DNA of 54,989 nt from Spirochaetaceae bacterium (GTDB taxonomy: Bacteria > Spirochaetota > Spirochaetia > Treponematales > Treponemataceae), in assembly GCA_017453745.1 (NCBI GenBank), contig JAFTEH010000140.1, forward strand, positions 1 through 54,989. The letters run 5' to 3'. The position numbers and the translations under genes are program-made. How positions within the stretch are numbered: the first letter of the stretch is position 1; each line of letters opens with the position of its first letter. Below are positions 15,687 through 24,086 of this stretch, one piece after another. The notes under the pieces were generated by a model. That model ran no database searches, had not been told where the DNA came from, and was given only the letters and a program-made list of their open reading frames with translations.

Positions 15687-18395
15687 ATGCGTCGAAGTAT
15701 TTTTTTAGTACTCTTATTTTGCTCATCTCTTTCATTTGTATTTGCAGAGTACCGTGAAATTAAAACAACTTATTTTACTATTGTGTATGATGATGCAGTT
15801 AGTGCTCAGAGTGCATATATGTTGGCGAAAAATGCGGATGCTATCGCTGAAGAACTATTTGCATATCATTCAGTAAAACCATTTAAGTCGCGGTTTCCCG
15901 TATTTCTTAAACCATACGAAGAAAGTTTAAATGGATATTACACTGGTTCACCATACGATCATGTAGTGATTTATGATACCTTGCCCACTGATAATATTAT
16001 TTCCAACAATAGTGAAAGTTTGCTTTCTGTTTTTAAGCACGAATTAACTCATGTGGTAACAATGAAGCGTTTTTTTGCTTTCACCTATCCGATGCCAATC
16101 AGTGAAGGTGTTGCTGTTCTTGCAGAATCCAGCGATGGTGAGGGTAGACTAAATGATCCTCGCGTGTGGGAAGAACTGATGCAGGATAAGTATGACGGTA
16201 TTGCTTGGTCTTGGAATGACTTGGAACGACGGGATACATATCCGAGTGGTTTGTTTGGGTATTTATATGGCGGTGCTTTTTCTCAATTTTTAACGAAGGT
16301 TTATGGGGACGAAGTATATGCGAAGTTTTTGAGAATGCATCCCAAATGGTTTACGACAAGGAATTTCAAATTGGCATTTGGTAAGTCAATTACCGAATTG
16401 TTTAATGCCTTTTTGGATACTATCCCACTTCCCGAAAACTGTTTTGAGCCTGAGCAACTCATTAAAAAAAGGTCATTATATAGTGCTCTCGCCTCAGATA
16501 ATAATACTGTATTTTATGCTGACAATAATGAGGGAACAATTTTTTCATTAGATGTAAAAACAAAAAAGATTAAAAAATTATTTAATATCAATAATTCAGT
16601 CTATAATTTATCGATTTCAAGTACTGGTATTCTTGCTGTTTCCTATTTTTATTCTGAACATGGAAGTAGTTTGTCAAAGGTGATATTGTATGATGTACAT
16701 AATCAAAAAATACTATCAGACCAGTATTCCAGTTTGCGCTATGCGAGTATATCGCCAGATGAAAAAAACATCTGTGGGGTGCGTGTTGTCGGGCAAACCG
16801 CTGAATTAGTCTTAATAGATAGAAAAACAAAAACTGAAAAAATACTATATACTGCTCAACCAGGCGGTGAATACACAAATATATACCAAGTTGCCGCTAT
16901 CGATAATATGCGATATGCAGCAATATTTTCACATGGAATACATCGTGACATTGTGCTTGTGTCAAGTGATGGTACTATACAAAAACTTGAATTGCCATTT
17001 AAAAGCAAAGTTGTTGGCGAAGTTTCAATTTTACCTCAATCAAATTTTGTAGTGTTTTCATATTATCCAGATAATGAAGTATCATTTGCACGACTTGCAA
17101 CTTGGAATTTTGATACAAATGAAGTGAATGTGTTAAGTGCCGATGTTTCAGGTGGCGCACATAACCCTGTTGCTCTCTACGATGCTGAAAAAGACCTTTT
17201 CAATTTTGCTGTTGTTTCTTTACATTCAGAATATAACTTACTATCATGTATCGATAGCAGTTATTTAAAAAATGCTGGGAAGACTCATTTGTCAAGTCTG
17301 TATAGTGAAGATATTCCTGATGAATTTTTTATTTCAAAAAAGTACAATCCTATTATGAAGATGTGGATTCCATCGGTTATGCCGTGGCTTTCACTTGGAA
17401 CTGATTTTAAAAATACGAGTTATGGACTCACCTTTTCATCGCAAGACCTTATTGGGAGATTATCCTATAGTTTTACGCTTGGAATTATGCCAATCCCAAC
17501 ATTTGCGCAACTTGATTTTTTGGGAAATTTACACTTAGGCTCTAACACATTGAGTTTTAATGTTTTTGATAGGGCTGTCATTAGCTCGCCAGTGCGTGGT
17601 ACGCATAGTACCGGTTTTGGATTTTCTAATACATATCTGTTTATGCCTGGCATTAATCAGGTTCGCATGGCATTGAGCACTAGTATTTTTAGTACTTGGT
17701 ATTCTGTTTTTAACACGAGCCATTCACCATATAGGCAAGCCTATAACGCTGGCGTTTTACAAGTAGGGCAGAGTTTAAGTATAACGAGCGCAAAAAGGCG
17801 TGAACGGCTTGGAGCACAGTTTTTTGCCCTCGATACTTTTGGAGTAAACAATAAAATACAGGTTGCCTGTGCTTTCAACTATCAAACAAAAGAAACAGGC
17901 CTTGTCATACAGGATTCATTTACTGCTATGCTCCCAGTTGTTCCACTTACGCTTAAAACATCGCTGGCGTATACCTATAGCTCGGTTTTTTCACCGCTAT
18001 CGGCAGTATATGTATTACAAAATTCAATAGGGGCGGTTGCATCTTCATATTTACCAAGCATGAGTGAACATGACGATTATTATACGAGTGTGACACCTAC
18101 TGGAAAAAATCATCTATATGTTGGACTTGACGGAAGTTTACGAATTTTCAGTGTTGAAATACAAAAAGGAAGTAGTTGGTTGCCTATCTGTTACAATAGG
18201 ATAAATTGGGATATTGGCGGAAAATTGGTCGCAAGCGTGCTCCGAGATCCAAGTCCATATATCTTGTCATCAGTATACACAACCATAAGCATTGAAGTAA
18301 GTGGCGCTGCTGAAATAGGGGTTAAGTATGCGCACCCCATAGTACGCGGCGCAAAACTCGGTAAGTTTGAGCTTATTTTGAAACTTGACATATAG
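15687..18395 (+). CDS. Exported gluzincin-type metallopeptidase with propeller-like and possible beta-barrel regions
   Basis: 902 residues. A signal peptide (1-21, LSFVFA) is followed by an M1-like peptidase domain with the zinc motif HELTH (in FKHELTHVVTMKR) and the third-ligand helix ISEGVAVLAES about 20 residues later. The middle (~270-560) is beta-rich with a repeating pattern suggestive of a TolB/WD40-like propeller (VFYADNNEGTIFSLDVKTKKI). The last ~330 residues are amphipathic strands rich in Ser, Tyr and Phe, as in outer-membrane barrels. The protein is likely in the periplasm or outer membrane. I start at ATG 15687 because it gives a clean signal peptide; ATG 15663 overlaps the promoter. 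The substrate is unknown. Confidence 0.72.
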   Translation: MRRSIFLVLLFCSSLSFVFAEYREIKTTYFTIVYDDAVSAQSAYMLAKNADAIAEELFAYHSVKPFKSRFPVFLKPYEESLNGYYTGSPYDHVVIYDTLPTDNIISNNSESLLSVFKHELTHVVTMKRFFAFTYPMPISEGVAVLAESSDGEGRLNDPRVWEELMQDKYDGIAWSWNDLERRDTYPSGLFGYLYGGAFSQFLTKVYGDEVYAKFLRMHPKWFTTRNFKLAFGKSITELFNAFLDTIPLPENCFEPEQLIKKRSLYSALASDNNTVFYADNNEGTIFSLDVKTKKIKKLFNINNSVYNLSISSTGILAVSYFYSEHGSSLSKVILYDVHNQKILSDQYSSLRYASISPDEKNICGVRVVGQTAELVLIDRKTKTEKILYTAQPGGEYTNIYQVAAIDNMRYAAIFSHGIHRDIVLVSSDGTIQKLELPFKSKVVGEVSILPQSNFVVFSYYPDNEVSFARLATWNFDTNEVNVLSADVSGGAHNPVALYDAEKDLFNFAVVSLHSEYNLLSCIDSSYLKNAGKTHLSSLYSEDIPDEFFISKKYNPIMKMWIPSVMPWLSLGTDFKNTSYGLTFSSQDLIGRLSYSFTLGIMPIPTFAQLDFLGNLHLGSNTLSFNVFDRAVISSPVRGTHSTGFGFSNTYLFMPGINQVRMALSTSIFSTWYSVFNTSHSPYRQAYNAGVLQVGQSLSITSAKRRERLGAQFFALDTFGVNNKIQVACAFNYQTKETGLVIQDSFTAMLPVVPLTLKTSLAYTYSSVFSPLSAVYVLQNSIGAVASSYLPSMSEHDDYYTSVTPTGKNHLYVGLDGSLRIFSVEIQKGSSWLPICYNRINWDIGGKLVASVLRDPSPYILSSVYTTISIEVSGAAEIGVKYAHPIVRGAKLGKFELILKLDI

Positions 18396-18838
18396 CAAAT
18401 AAATGAGGAACAAAGCCTTATCGAGTTTGACCTATGGGAATCGATTTTTCACAAGCAAATAGTTCGACACGGCTTCGCCCTTGCGAGAGTATGAAACGGC
18501 GCGGTTCCGCCATTGTGAGAGCATGAAGTCCCCTCTCTCCCCTTGTCATTACGAGGAAGGGACCTGATCCTTGCCTACCTGACGGCAGGCAAGTCAGGCA
18601 GGAGTGCCTAGAGCAATCTGTCGGTTACAGATTAGAAATCAGGCGAGATTGCTTCCCTTGAAACAAGTCGCTTGCCCTAAACTTATCAAGCAAGCAGTGG
18701 CTCACAATGGCACAGGACTAGTTTATTACTTATGCTTGTATCTATTGTAAGCAGGTAGACGGGAGAGCCAGGTGACTTTTTGCAGGTTCCCTAAAGAAAA
18801 ATAAAAAATAGCCGACAAGGTATATACTAAGGGTAAGT
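18396..18838. other. Repeat-filled intergenic region
   Basis: No gene seen. A CATTACGAGG...AGCAATCT block (about 18540-18620) and a GAGATTGCTTCCC (about 18650) are rearranged relatives of the repeat at 113-215. Nested in it are CTTGCCTACCTGACGGCAGG palindromic pieces, of which similar GC-rich pieces occur at 25190-25260. A TATACT box at 18823-18828 lies 10 nt before the next ATG. Confidence 0.6.
18535..18665. repeat. GATTGCTTC/CATTACGAGG repeat block with nested palindromes
   Basis: TTGTCATTACGAGGAAGG and AGCAATCTGTCGG face a downstream GAGATTGCTTCCC, opposite in order to the block at 113-215. Between them lie CTTGCCT/AGGCAAG and CCTGA/TCAGG hairpin arms. It looks like one intergenic repeat inserted into another. 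Confidence 0.55.
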
Positions 18839-19273
18839 ATGCTTCATAATATTGTTTTTACTGATAATATTTTTGTTTTATCGCGAATGTTAGGTGTTAT
18901 TTCGCAAAGTATTCAACTTGATTTATGCGAACAACTATTTTATAAAAAACTGCAAGATGATATTCAGTTTTGTTTTTTCGCTATAGAAGACTTATTTGAA
19001 AAGTTGCATAACCAAGAGCACTTACATGATTATATTGATTCAATGAAGTGCCTGTATCTTTGTAATATGAGGTTTTTAGAACTTATCTCTAGTTTGGAAA
19101 CGAATGACAGAAAGATTTTTGAACTAAAGCGTGCGAGCGAAGAGATAAAAATTGCTATTACAAAAAAGATTCATAACACAAATACCGATGCTGAAATTAC
19201 TACGATAGTTTCTGAAATGGAATTGAATGAACTTTTGAACTTCCAAAACGAAACTTTGGTTCCCAATAATTAA
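18839..19273 (+). CDS. Unknown helical protein upstream of rsmD
   Basis: I do not recognise this 144-residue protein. It has no signal peptide or membrane segment. It is predicted mostly helical, acidic, with several cysteines (30, 45, 71, 75 region) and aromatic residues. The only context is rsmD, whose start lies 12 nt after its stop, so both are co-transcribed. AAGGG 6 nt before the ATG can serve as Shine-Dalgarno, and a TATACT box sits just upstream. Codon use is like its neighbours, which supports a real gene. Confidence 0.62.
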   Translation: MLHNIVFTDNIFVLSRMLGVISQSIQLDLCEQLFYKKLQDDIQFCFFAIEDLFEKLHNQEHLHDYIDSMKCLYLCNMRFLELISSLETNDRKIFELKRASEEIKIAITKKIHNTNTDAEITTIVSEMELNELLNFQNETLVPNN

Positions 19274-19284
19274 ACGAGGTTATT

Positions 19285-19836
19285 CTGAGAATTACCGGTG
19301 GCACACTCACAAACAGGCGGACAGAATTGCCGCCCGGCGAAATACGCCCAAGTATGGATAAATTGCGTGAGTCAGTTTTTGCTATATTAGGTGACTTGAC
19401 AGGGCAGTCCTTTTTGGATTTGTTTTCAGGCTCGGCAACATGTGCTCTTGAAGCCTTTTCGCGAGGGGCATATCCGATATGTCTTGTAGAAAATGACAAA
19501 AAAAAGATACCGACCATCCTAAAAAACATCAGTTTAGCTGATAAAAAAATAGACTGTAAATTTATTTCAGCGGAACTCTTTATTTTACGGAACAAAACGA
19601 GTTATGATATTATAAATATCGACCCACCATATCGGTATGCTTACTATGATATGCTTTTGGAAAAAATAAGCCATTCAAAAACGGTAAAAGAGGGGAGTAT
19701 CATTCTCGTTCAACATGCCGCTGAAGTAGTACTCTGCCCCCCTCATTCACTCACGCAACTTGACAAACGAGCGTTTGGGCGTACGATTGTCACATTCTTA
19801 AAGCAAGAAAGCTGCCAGACGACACCGACAGCTTAA
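19285..19836 (+). CDS. rsmD: 16S rRNA (guanine-966 N2)-methyltransferase RsmD, non-ATG start
   Basis: SAM-dependent methylation of G966 in 16S rRNA. The family N-terminus, normally M-R-I-I-G/A-G, is found only if translation starts at CTG 19285 (or ATT 19282): the frame then reads RITGGTLTNRRTELPPGEIRPS. GAGG at 19276-19279 is 5 nt before the CTG. The next in-frame starter, TTG 19327, would remove the conserved glycines. Other marks are RPSMDKLRESVFAIL, the SAM loop FLDLFSGSATCALEAFSRG, and the catalytic NIDPPY. At ~183 residues from CTG it has the normal length. It follows an unknown gene and converges on yegP. Confidence 0.88.
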   Translation: MRITGGTLTNRRTELPPGEIRPSMDKLRESVFAILGDLTGQSFLDLFSGSATCALEAFSRGAYPICLVENDKKKIPTILKNISLADKKIDCKFISAELFILRNKTSYDIINIDPPYRYAYYDMLLEKISHSKTVKEGSIILVQHAAEVVLCPPHSLTQLDKRAFGRTIVTFLKQESCQTTPTA

Positions 19837-19849
19837 AAACGCGTGTTTA

Positions 19850-20032
19850 CTATTTTTGTACTTCGACAATTTCGGCATCTGCGGCATTTTTACGCACCGA
19901 TTCAATTCCGTTTAAGCATCCAGATTTGCTTTCGTAGGCTTCGCCTGTTGCGATAATCTCACCATTACCTGCCTTTAAGCGAAAACGAAATCGTCCCTGT
20001 TTGTCTTTGTAGTATTCAAACTTTCCTGCCAT
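19850..20032 (-). CDS. YegP-family (DUF1508) small protein
   Basis: 60 residues, one complete DUF1508/YegP repeat: GKFEYYKDKQGRFRFRLKAGNGEIIATGEAYESKSGCLNGIESVRKNA. The family is widespread, often in tandem repeats, and has no established function. It is monocistronic, with a strong promoter (20060-20088) and AGGAG Shine-Dalgarno 6 nt before the ATG. It ends 13 nt from the convergent rsmD stop. Confidence 0.9.
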   Translation of the reverse strand: MAGKFEYYKDKQGRFRFRLKAGNGEIIATGEAYESKSGCLNGIESVRKNAADAEIVEVQK

Positions 20033-20059
20033 ATAATCTCCTTAAAAAAATATATATAA

Positions 20060-20088
20060 AGTGTACAATAGATTTATAAAATTGTCAA
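20060..20088 (-). promoter_or_regulatory. Promoter TTGACA-17-TACACT for yegP
   Basis: On the minus strand, -35 TTGACA (20088-20083), 17-nt spacer, -10 TACACT (20065-20060). The transcript start would be near 20053, leaving a short leader with AGGAG. The -35 overlaps a perfect inverted repeat (20085-20113). Confidence 0.72.
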
Positions 20089-20113
20089 GTATTTCTTTTT
20101 TTTAAATACTTGA
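20085..20113. promoter_or_regulatory. Inverted repeat TCAAGTATTT-n9-AAATACTTGA over yegP -35
   Basis: Perfect 10-bp arms around a C-T8 loop. One arm covers four bases of the yegP -35 box. It could be an operator or a transcription terminator for the RsmB-type gene, whose stop is at 20176. A second perfect 10-bp hairpin (20126-20149) lies between it and that gene. Confidence 0.45.
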
Positions 20114-20125
20114 GGCATACCCTAT

Positions 20126-20149
20126 GTGGCTACTAAAAATAGTAGCCAC
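20126..20149 (-). terminator. Hairpin GTGGCTACTA/TAGTAGCCAC downstream of RsmB-type gene
   Basis: Perfect 10-bp stem with AAAA loop (TTTT on the minus strand), 27 nt after the methyltransferase stop. There is no T-run directly after it, but the next inverted repeat carries an A8/T8 loop. The two may together end transcription. Confidence 0.5.
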
Positions 20150-20175
20150 TGATACCAAAGAGTGCCGTTATTTTG

Positions 20176-20997
20176 CTAACATTTCCTAAAGCCCTCATCG
20201 GATGCTGTTGCTATTTTTTGAATAAGCGAAAAATAAAGTGGTCCATAATGCGAAGTATCAGGTAAAAAAATAAGTCCGTGTTTTGTTGGTTCGGCTTGCT
20301 CAACTGGCTCGAGAGGTTTTATAAGGGCATTTTTGTATTTTTTAGTAAGTTTTTCTACAACAAAGTCGTTTTCAAGTTCGGATAAAGCGCATGTAGAATA
20401 CAGCAAATACCCTAAGGGTTTTAATAGTAAAAATGCCGATGACAAAAGCGCCCATTGCCGTATGCTTAGATTTTTTACTCGCGATTCAGACCATTCGCTT
20501 AAATGCTTTTGTGATTGTAATACATGGCGTTCAGATGAACAAGGTGCATCAAGTAAAATTCTATCGTATTTTTCTCGTACTCCTTGTGCCATTTTTGCGC
20601 CGTCAAAATGAGATACGGTAACACGCTCGTAATCGGTTTTAAAAAGATGCTCATTAAGTACCGCTTTTAGTCTATTAGAGCGTTGTAGCGACAGTTCATT
20701 CGCTTGTAGTTGTGCTTTTTCCCCTAATTGTTTACTGATTAAGACAAGTGTTTTTCCACCAGGTGCTGCACACATGTCAAGACATATTCCATCTTCCAAA
20801 AAAGGCAAACTCGTTGCGGCATAGAAACTCGCCTTATCTAAAAAATATGGGGCTTTAAGGTTTTCGTGCAATGTAAAATGGTTTATAGGTTGTAAGAGCG
20901 CAGTCTTTAACGAAATCCAGCGTGGTCCAAAGAGTGTAGAATAATACTGTTCAAAACCATCTTGCCCTTTTAATTTTTTATTCTTTGAAGATTTCAT
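20176..20997 (-). CDS. RsmB/NOP-family RNA (cytosine-5) methyltransferase
   Basis: 273 residues from the ATG at 20997. SAM-dependent m5C methyltransferase of RNA. The family motifs are complete: SAM loop LDMCAAPGGKT, motif IV DAPCSSERHV with one catalytic Cys, and motif VI YSTCALSELENDFVV with the second. It lacks the N-terminal NusB-like domain of RsmB and the C-terminal PUA domain of RsmF, so the target base (rRNA or tRNA) cannot be assigned. The first 20 nt overlap the end of the GH3 gene, giving coupled expression. A longer in-frame start (21051) lies deep inside that gene and is less likely. Confidence 0.88.
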   Translation of the reverse strand: MKSSKNKKLKGQDGFEQYYSTLFGPRWISLKTALLQPINHFTLHENLKAPYFLDKASFYAATSLPFLEDGICLDMCAAPGGKTLVLISKQLGEKAQLQANELSLQRSNRLKAVLNEHLFKTDYERVTVSHFDGAKMAQGVREKYDRILLDAPCSSERHVLQSQKHLSEWSESRVKNLSIRQWALLSSAFLLLKPLGYLLYSTCALSELENDFVVEKLTKKYKNALIKPLEPVEQAEPTKHGLIFLPDTSHYGPLYFSLIQKIATASDEGFRKC

Positions 20998-22273
20998 AAA
21001 CTGAAAGTCCTTGATTATATGCGTCAATAAAATGAGACTTGACAAATTCACTGTTTTTTACAGTGGCATTTTCATCTGCTAAAAGCCCGATTTTTAATTT
21101 TGTAATCAATATAGTGTGCACGGCTTCATCTATTCTTTCAGACAGGCGAGAATCTTGTCTAGCACGATCGGCTATACCTTGTATAAGGTTTGTAAAATCG
21201 CTTGCAGAATACAAAATTAAATCACAGCCTGCGCTAATCGCTTGACAGGCGAGGTCAACATAGTTTTTACAATATGGTTCAAGTGCTTTCATAATAATGT
21301 CATCGCTCATTACAATACCAGAATAGTTAAAATGATTGCGCAAAAAGCTAATCCCCTTATGCGAAATACAAAATGGGACTGTGTCAAGGCAAGGTACTAT
21401 TACATGGGAAGCCATAACAGCAAGCGATTGAGATAGTGGTTTTCTAAAAACTTCACAGGAATCGCAAAAAAGTTTATAATCAAGATCAATACTTGACGCA
21501 CCGTAGTGTGTATCGCTATTGCCACTACCAGGAAAATGTTTTAGTACACAAGCAATTCCTGTTTTTTGCATCGCAGAAATACATTCGTATGCAAAATCTG
21601 ACACTTTAGAACTATCATTGGCAAAAAGGCGCGTTTTTAATACTGAAGTGTCAGGGTTTCCAACTTCACAAACGGGAGCCAAATTCATAGAAAGGCCTAA
21701 TTCTGCCATTTGCTCTGCTTGCGCACTATATAGCTCATGAGCGATATGAGGCGTTCCTTTTTTTGCAACAGTGCTTGCTGACGGGAGCGGAGATGTTACG
21801 CTTGCTGTCCTAAAAACAACGCCCCCTTCGTTGTCAGTAGCAAAAAAAGGTGGTATTGCTTGAGCTGAAGTTCTCGCTTTAGCCACGATTGCGGTGTTAC
21901 ACGAGGAAATAAACTGGTGCACGGTTTCAGGCTTATCTGTAAAATTAAATTTATACAAGATAATAGCACCTGGCACATACTTAAAAGCTTTTACCGAATA
22001 TGGCGAAATTTCACTGTTACCAGAAACAGCGACCATTAAAAGTTGGGCAACCTTTTCTTCAAGTGTCAAGTTAGTTGCTATCGCTGAAGCACGGTGTGTA
22101 TACTCTTTCGTTTTGTCAAGTTCGGTATTGAATGTATCATCATCGCTGTCTTGTTTTTCATGGTTTTGGTACATCTGTACAGTTTTTTTGTCAAGCAAAC
22201 CAATACTTAAAAATAAAAAAGCAAGTGATATGCCAAATAAGCATATTAAAGTTTTTTTTATAGGCGTTTTCAT
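20978..22273 (-). CDS. Glycoside hydrolase family 3 beta-N-acetylhexosaminidase (NagZ-like)
   Basis: 431 residues. The N-terminal hydrophobic stretch (about 8-27) is a membrane anchor or signal, so the enzyme is probably periplasmic, unlike cytoplasmic E. coli NagZ. GH3 marks are FFATDNEGGVVFRTA, MNLAPVCEV, KHFPGSGNSDTHYG (the KHFPGHG-type loop) and the nucleophile Asp in GIVMSDDIIMKAL. It likely removes N-acetylglucosamine from peptidoglycan fragments during wall recycling. The Shine-Dalgarno is GAGGAAC. It overlaps the downstream methyltransferase by 20 nt. Other beta-glycosidase specificity is possible. Confidence 0.86.
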   Translation of the reverse strand: MKTPIKKTLICLFGISLAFLFLSIGLLDKKTVQMYQNHEKQDSDDDTFNTELDKTKEYTHRASAIATNLTLEEKVAQLLMVAVSGNSEISPYSVKAFKYVPGAIILYKFNFTDKPETVHQFISSCNTAIVAKARTSAQAIPPFFATDNEGGVVFRTASVTSPLPSASTVAKKGTPHIAHELYSAQAEQMAELGLSMNLAPVCEVGNPDTSVLKTRLFANDSSKVSDFAYECISAMQKTGIACVLKHFPGSGNSDTHYGASSIDLDYKLFCDSCEVFRKPLSQSLAVMASHVIVPCLDTVPFCISHKGISFLRNHFNYSGIVMSDDIIMKALEPYCKNYVDLACQAISAGCDLILYSASDFTNLIQGIADRARQDSRLSERIDEAVHTILITKLKIGLLADENATVKNSEFVKSHFIDAYNQGLSVYEIFKE

Positions 22274-22308
22274 AGAAAGTTCCTCTTATGTTTATTTGTT
22301 ACCGTATT

Positions 22309-23223
22309 TTAGTGCATGCATGTTTCTAAAGTCAAGGCAAAGCGTTGCTCGTATGGGGAATGTACCCGTAATATTTGCACGCCATTTGTAGCAAGTTTTG
22401 CCCCTAAAAACGCAGAAGCATAATCTCTGTTTTTAAAACCATCAACGGTATGTGGAGCAGTTTCAAAGCCCGCATTTTGCAGTATTTCCGCTACAAAGCG
22501 CTTTCTTGAAATACCGACAAAAAGTGGTAAGTGAAATGTTTGAAAGCAAGAGATTTCTTTAAATAGTTTTATATTTTCTTGCGTTGTCAACCCGAACCCA
22601 AAACCAGGGTCTATGGAGATATTGTGCATATCAATGCCAGCGTTTTTAGCGATGTCTATTGACCGTTTGAGGTATTGAATGAGTGCCTGCACTATGTCAA
22701 GTTTACACAGGTGTAAGCGTTCTTCTTCATTAAAAAAATGTGAATAGTCTTCGCATTTTGGTAAAAAAAAGTTTTTGCTACTATGCTCATCTTGACGAAA
22801 CACAACAGCATTTGCCATGATGATAACTTGACACTTTGTGTTTGCGATAACTTCGGGCATTTTTTTGTCACCAGCAAAACCCGTTATATCATTTATTATG
22901 TCGGCACCAGCGTGAAGAGCAGCAAGTGCCACATCGGATTTCCATGTGTCTACAGAAAGAGGTATATTAGTCTTTTTTTTAATAGCTTCGATGACAGGGA
23001 TTATTCGTTTTATTTCTTCACTTGCCGATACGGGTTTTGCCCCAGGTCGAGTTGATTCGCCCCCAATATCAAGCATTTTGGCTCCGTCTTCTATAAGTTT
23101 TAACGCATGAGCTACCGCCTTTTCAGTGGTATTCCAGCATCCACCATCCGAAAAAGAGTCTGGAGTAACATTCAGTATTCCACAAATAATAGTATCATTC
23201 ATGTTGTGTTCCAATATATCCAT
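22309..23223 (-). CDS. folP: Dihydropteroate synthase
   Basis: Joins p-aminobenzoate to hydroxymethyl-dihydropterin diphosphate in folate synthesis. The TIM-barrel signatures are complete: CGILNVTPDSFSDGG, MLDIGGESTRPGA, PLSVDTWKSDVA, IINDITGF, ISIDPGFGFG and FVGISRKRFV. 304 residues, slightly long because of an insert after about residue 150 (HSSKNFFLPKCEDYSHFFNEEE). The start could be ATG 23223 or ATG 23202 (GGA 7 nt upstream); both keep all motifs. It follows a YmdB-type gene by 18 nt in a minus-strand series. Other folate genes are not in the window. Confidence 0.95.
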   Translation of the reverse strand: MDILEHNMNDTIICGILNVTPDSFSDGGCWNTTEKAVAHALKLIEDGAKMLDIGGESTRPGAKPVSASEEIKRIIPVIEAIKKKTNIPLSVDTWKSDVALAALHAGADIINDITGFAGDKKMPEVIANTKCQVIIMANAVVFRQDEHSSKNFFLPKCEDYSHFFNEEERLHLCKLDIVQALIQYLKRSIDIAKNAGIDMHNISIDPGFGFGLTTQENIKLFKEISCFQTFHLPLFVGISRKRFVAEILQNAGFETAPHTVDGFKNRDYASAFLGAKLATNGVQILRVHSPYEQRFALTLETCMH

Positions 23224-23241
23224 TTTGTCAACCTATCTGTT

Positions 23242-24027
23242 TTATACTTCAACTGTGTCAAGTATACGCATGAGCGAAATTGTTTTTTTGTTTCGGTAAT
23301 CTATGGTAGCAATGATTCCGGAGAATAAAGCCATGCCATGTGCAAGCCAACGAGCTTTTTTTGAAAACCCAAATCGTTGTTTTTCGATTGCGTATTCTTT
23401 GCGAGAGCCTATAACTGAATTTTTTGCGCCGACAAAACCTATATCAGTAATGTAGCCAGTGCCGTGCGGTAAAATTTTTTCATCAGCGGTTTGTACATGC
23501 GTATGAGTTCCATACACAAGCGATACTCTACCATCTACATACGCCCCAAATGCTTCCTTTTCTTCTGCCAACTCTGCGTGAAAATCAATAATGGTAATGC
23601 AATTATCGTGAGCGGATAATAGTGAATCTACACAGGCAAAGGGGGAGTCTACAGGACGCAAGTGTTCTCTACCGAGTAAGTTTATGACAAAAAATGTATG
23701 TCCGACCTTGTTGACAACAACGCTCCCTGCACCGCCGACATTGCTTATATTTGCTGGGCGTAAAATTCGTTCATCTTCCAGAAAAGTTTTTCGTAACGAA
23801 AAATCTTGCAGCGAGTGATTGCCTCCAGTTATAACATCAACCCCTGTTTTTAAAACAAGGCTTGCAAGGGGAGCGTCTAAACCCTCGCCGTTCAATGCGT
23901 TTTCACAGTTTGCGATGACAAAATCGACTTTGTGGGTTTCGATGATATGTGGAACCATTTTTTTTAGGGCTAAAAGTCCTATATCAGCACACACATCTCC
24001 TATAGCTAAAACTTTTACTGTAGACAT
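23242..24027 (-). CDS. ymdB: YmdB-family metallophosphoesterase
   Basis: 261 residues, family TIGR00282. Two-metal phosphoesterase; Bacillus YmdB hydrolyses 2',3'-cyclic nucleotides and influences biofilm and RNA turnover. Signatures are IGDVCADIG, VIANCENALNGEGL, DVITGGNHS, RPANIS, IIDFHAELAEEKEAFG, VSLVYGTHTHVQTADE and GTGYITDIG. These include the Asp, Asn and His metal ligands. I start at ATG 24027 because it begins the conserved fold directly (MSTVKVLAIGD). ATG 24048 is also open but lies in a 19-bp palindrome. It probably shares a transcript with folP. Confidence 0.9.
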   Translation of the reverse strand: MSTVKVLAIGDVCADIGLLALKKMVPHIIETHKVDFVIANCENALNGEGLDAPLASLVLKTGVDVITGGNHSLQDFSLRKTFLEDERILRPANISNVGGAGSVVVNKVGHTFFVINLLGREHLRPVDSPFACVDSLLSAHDNCITIIDFHAELAEEKEAFGAYVDGRVSLVYGTHTHVQTADEKILPHGTGYITDIGFVGAKNSVIGSRKEYAIEKQRFGFSKKARWLAHGMALFSGIIATIDYRNKKTISLMRILDTVEV

Positions 24028-24031
24028 ACTC

Positions 24032-24050
24032 GTATGGGAATCTCCCATAC
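24032..24050 (-). promoter_or_regulatory. Palindrome GTATGGGA-n3-TCCCATAC at ymdB start
   Basis: Perfect 8-bp arms around ATC, lying between the two candidate ymdB start codons. It could be an operator, or a small hairpin affecting initiation. Confidence 0.3.
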
Positions 24051-24086
24051 CCGCTATACAGATATACGCAGGTATGAGTGTTTAAT

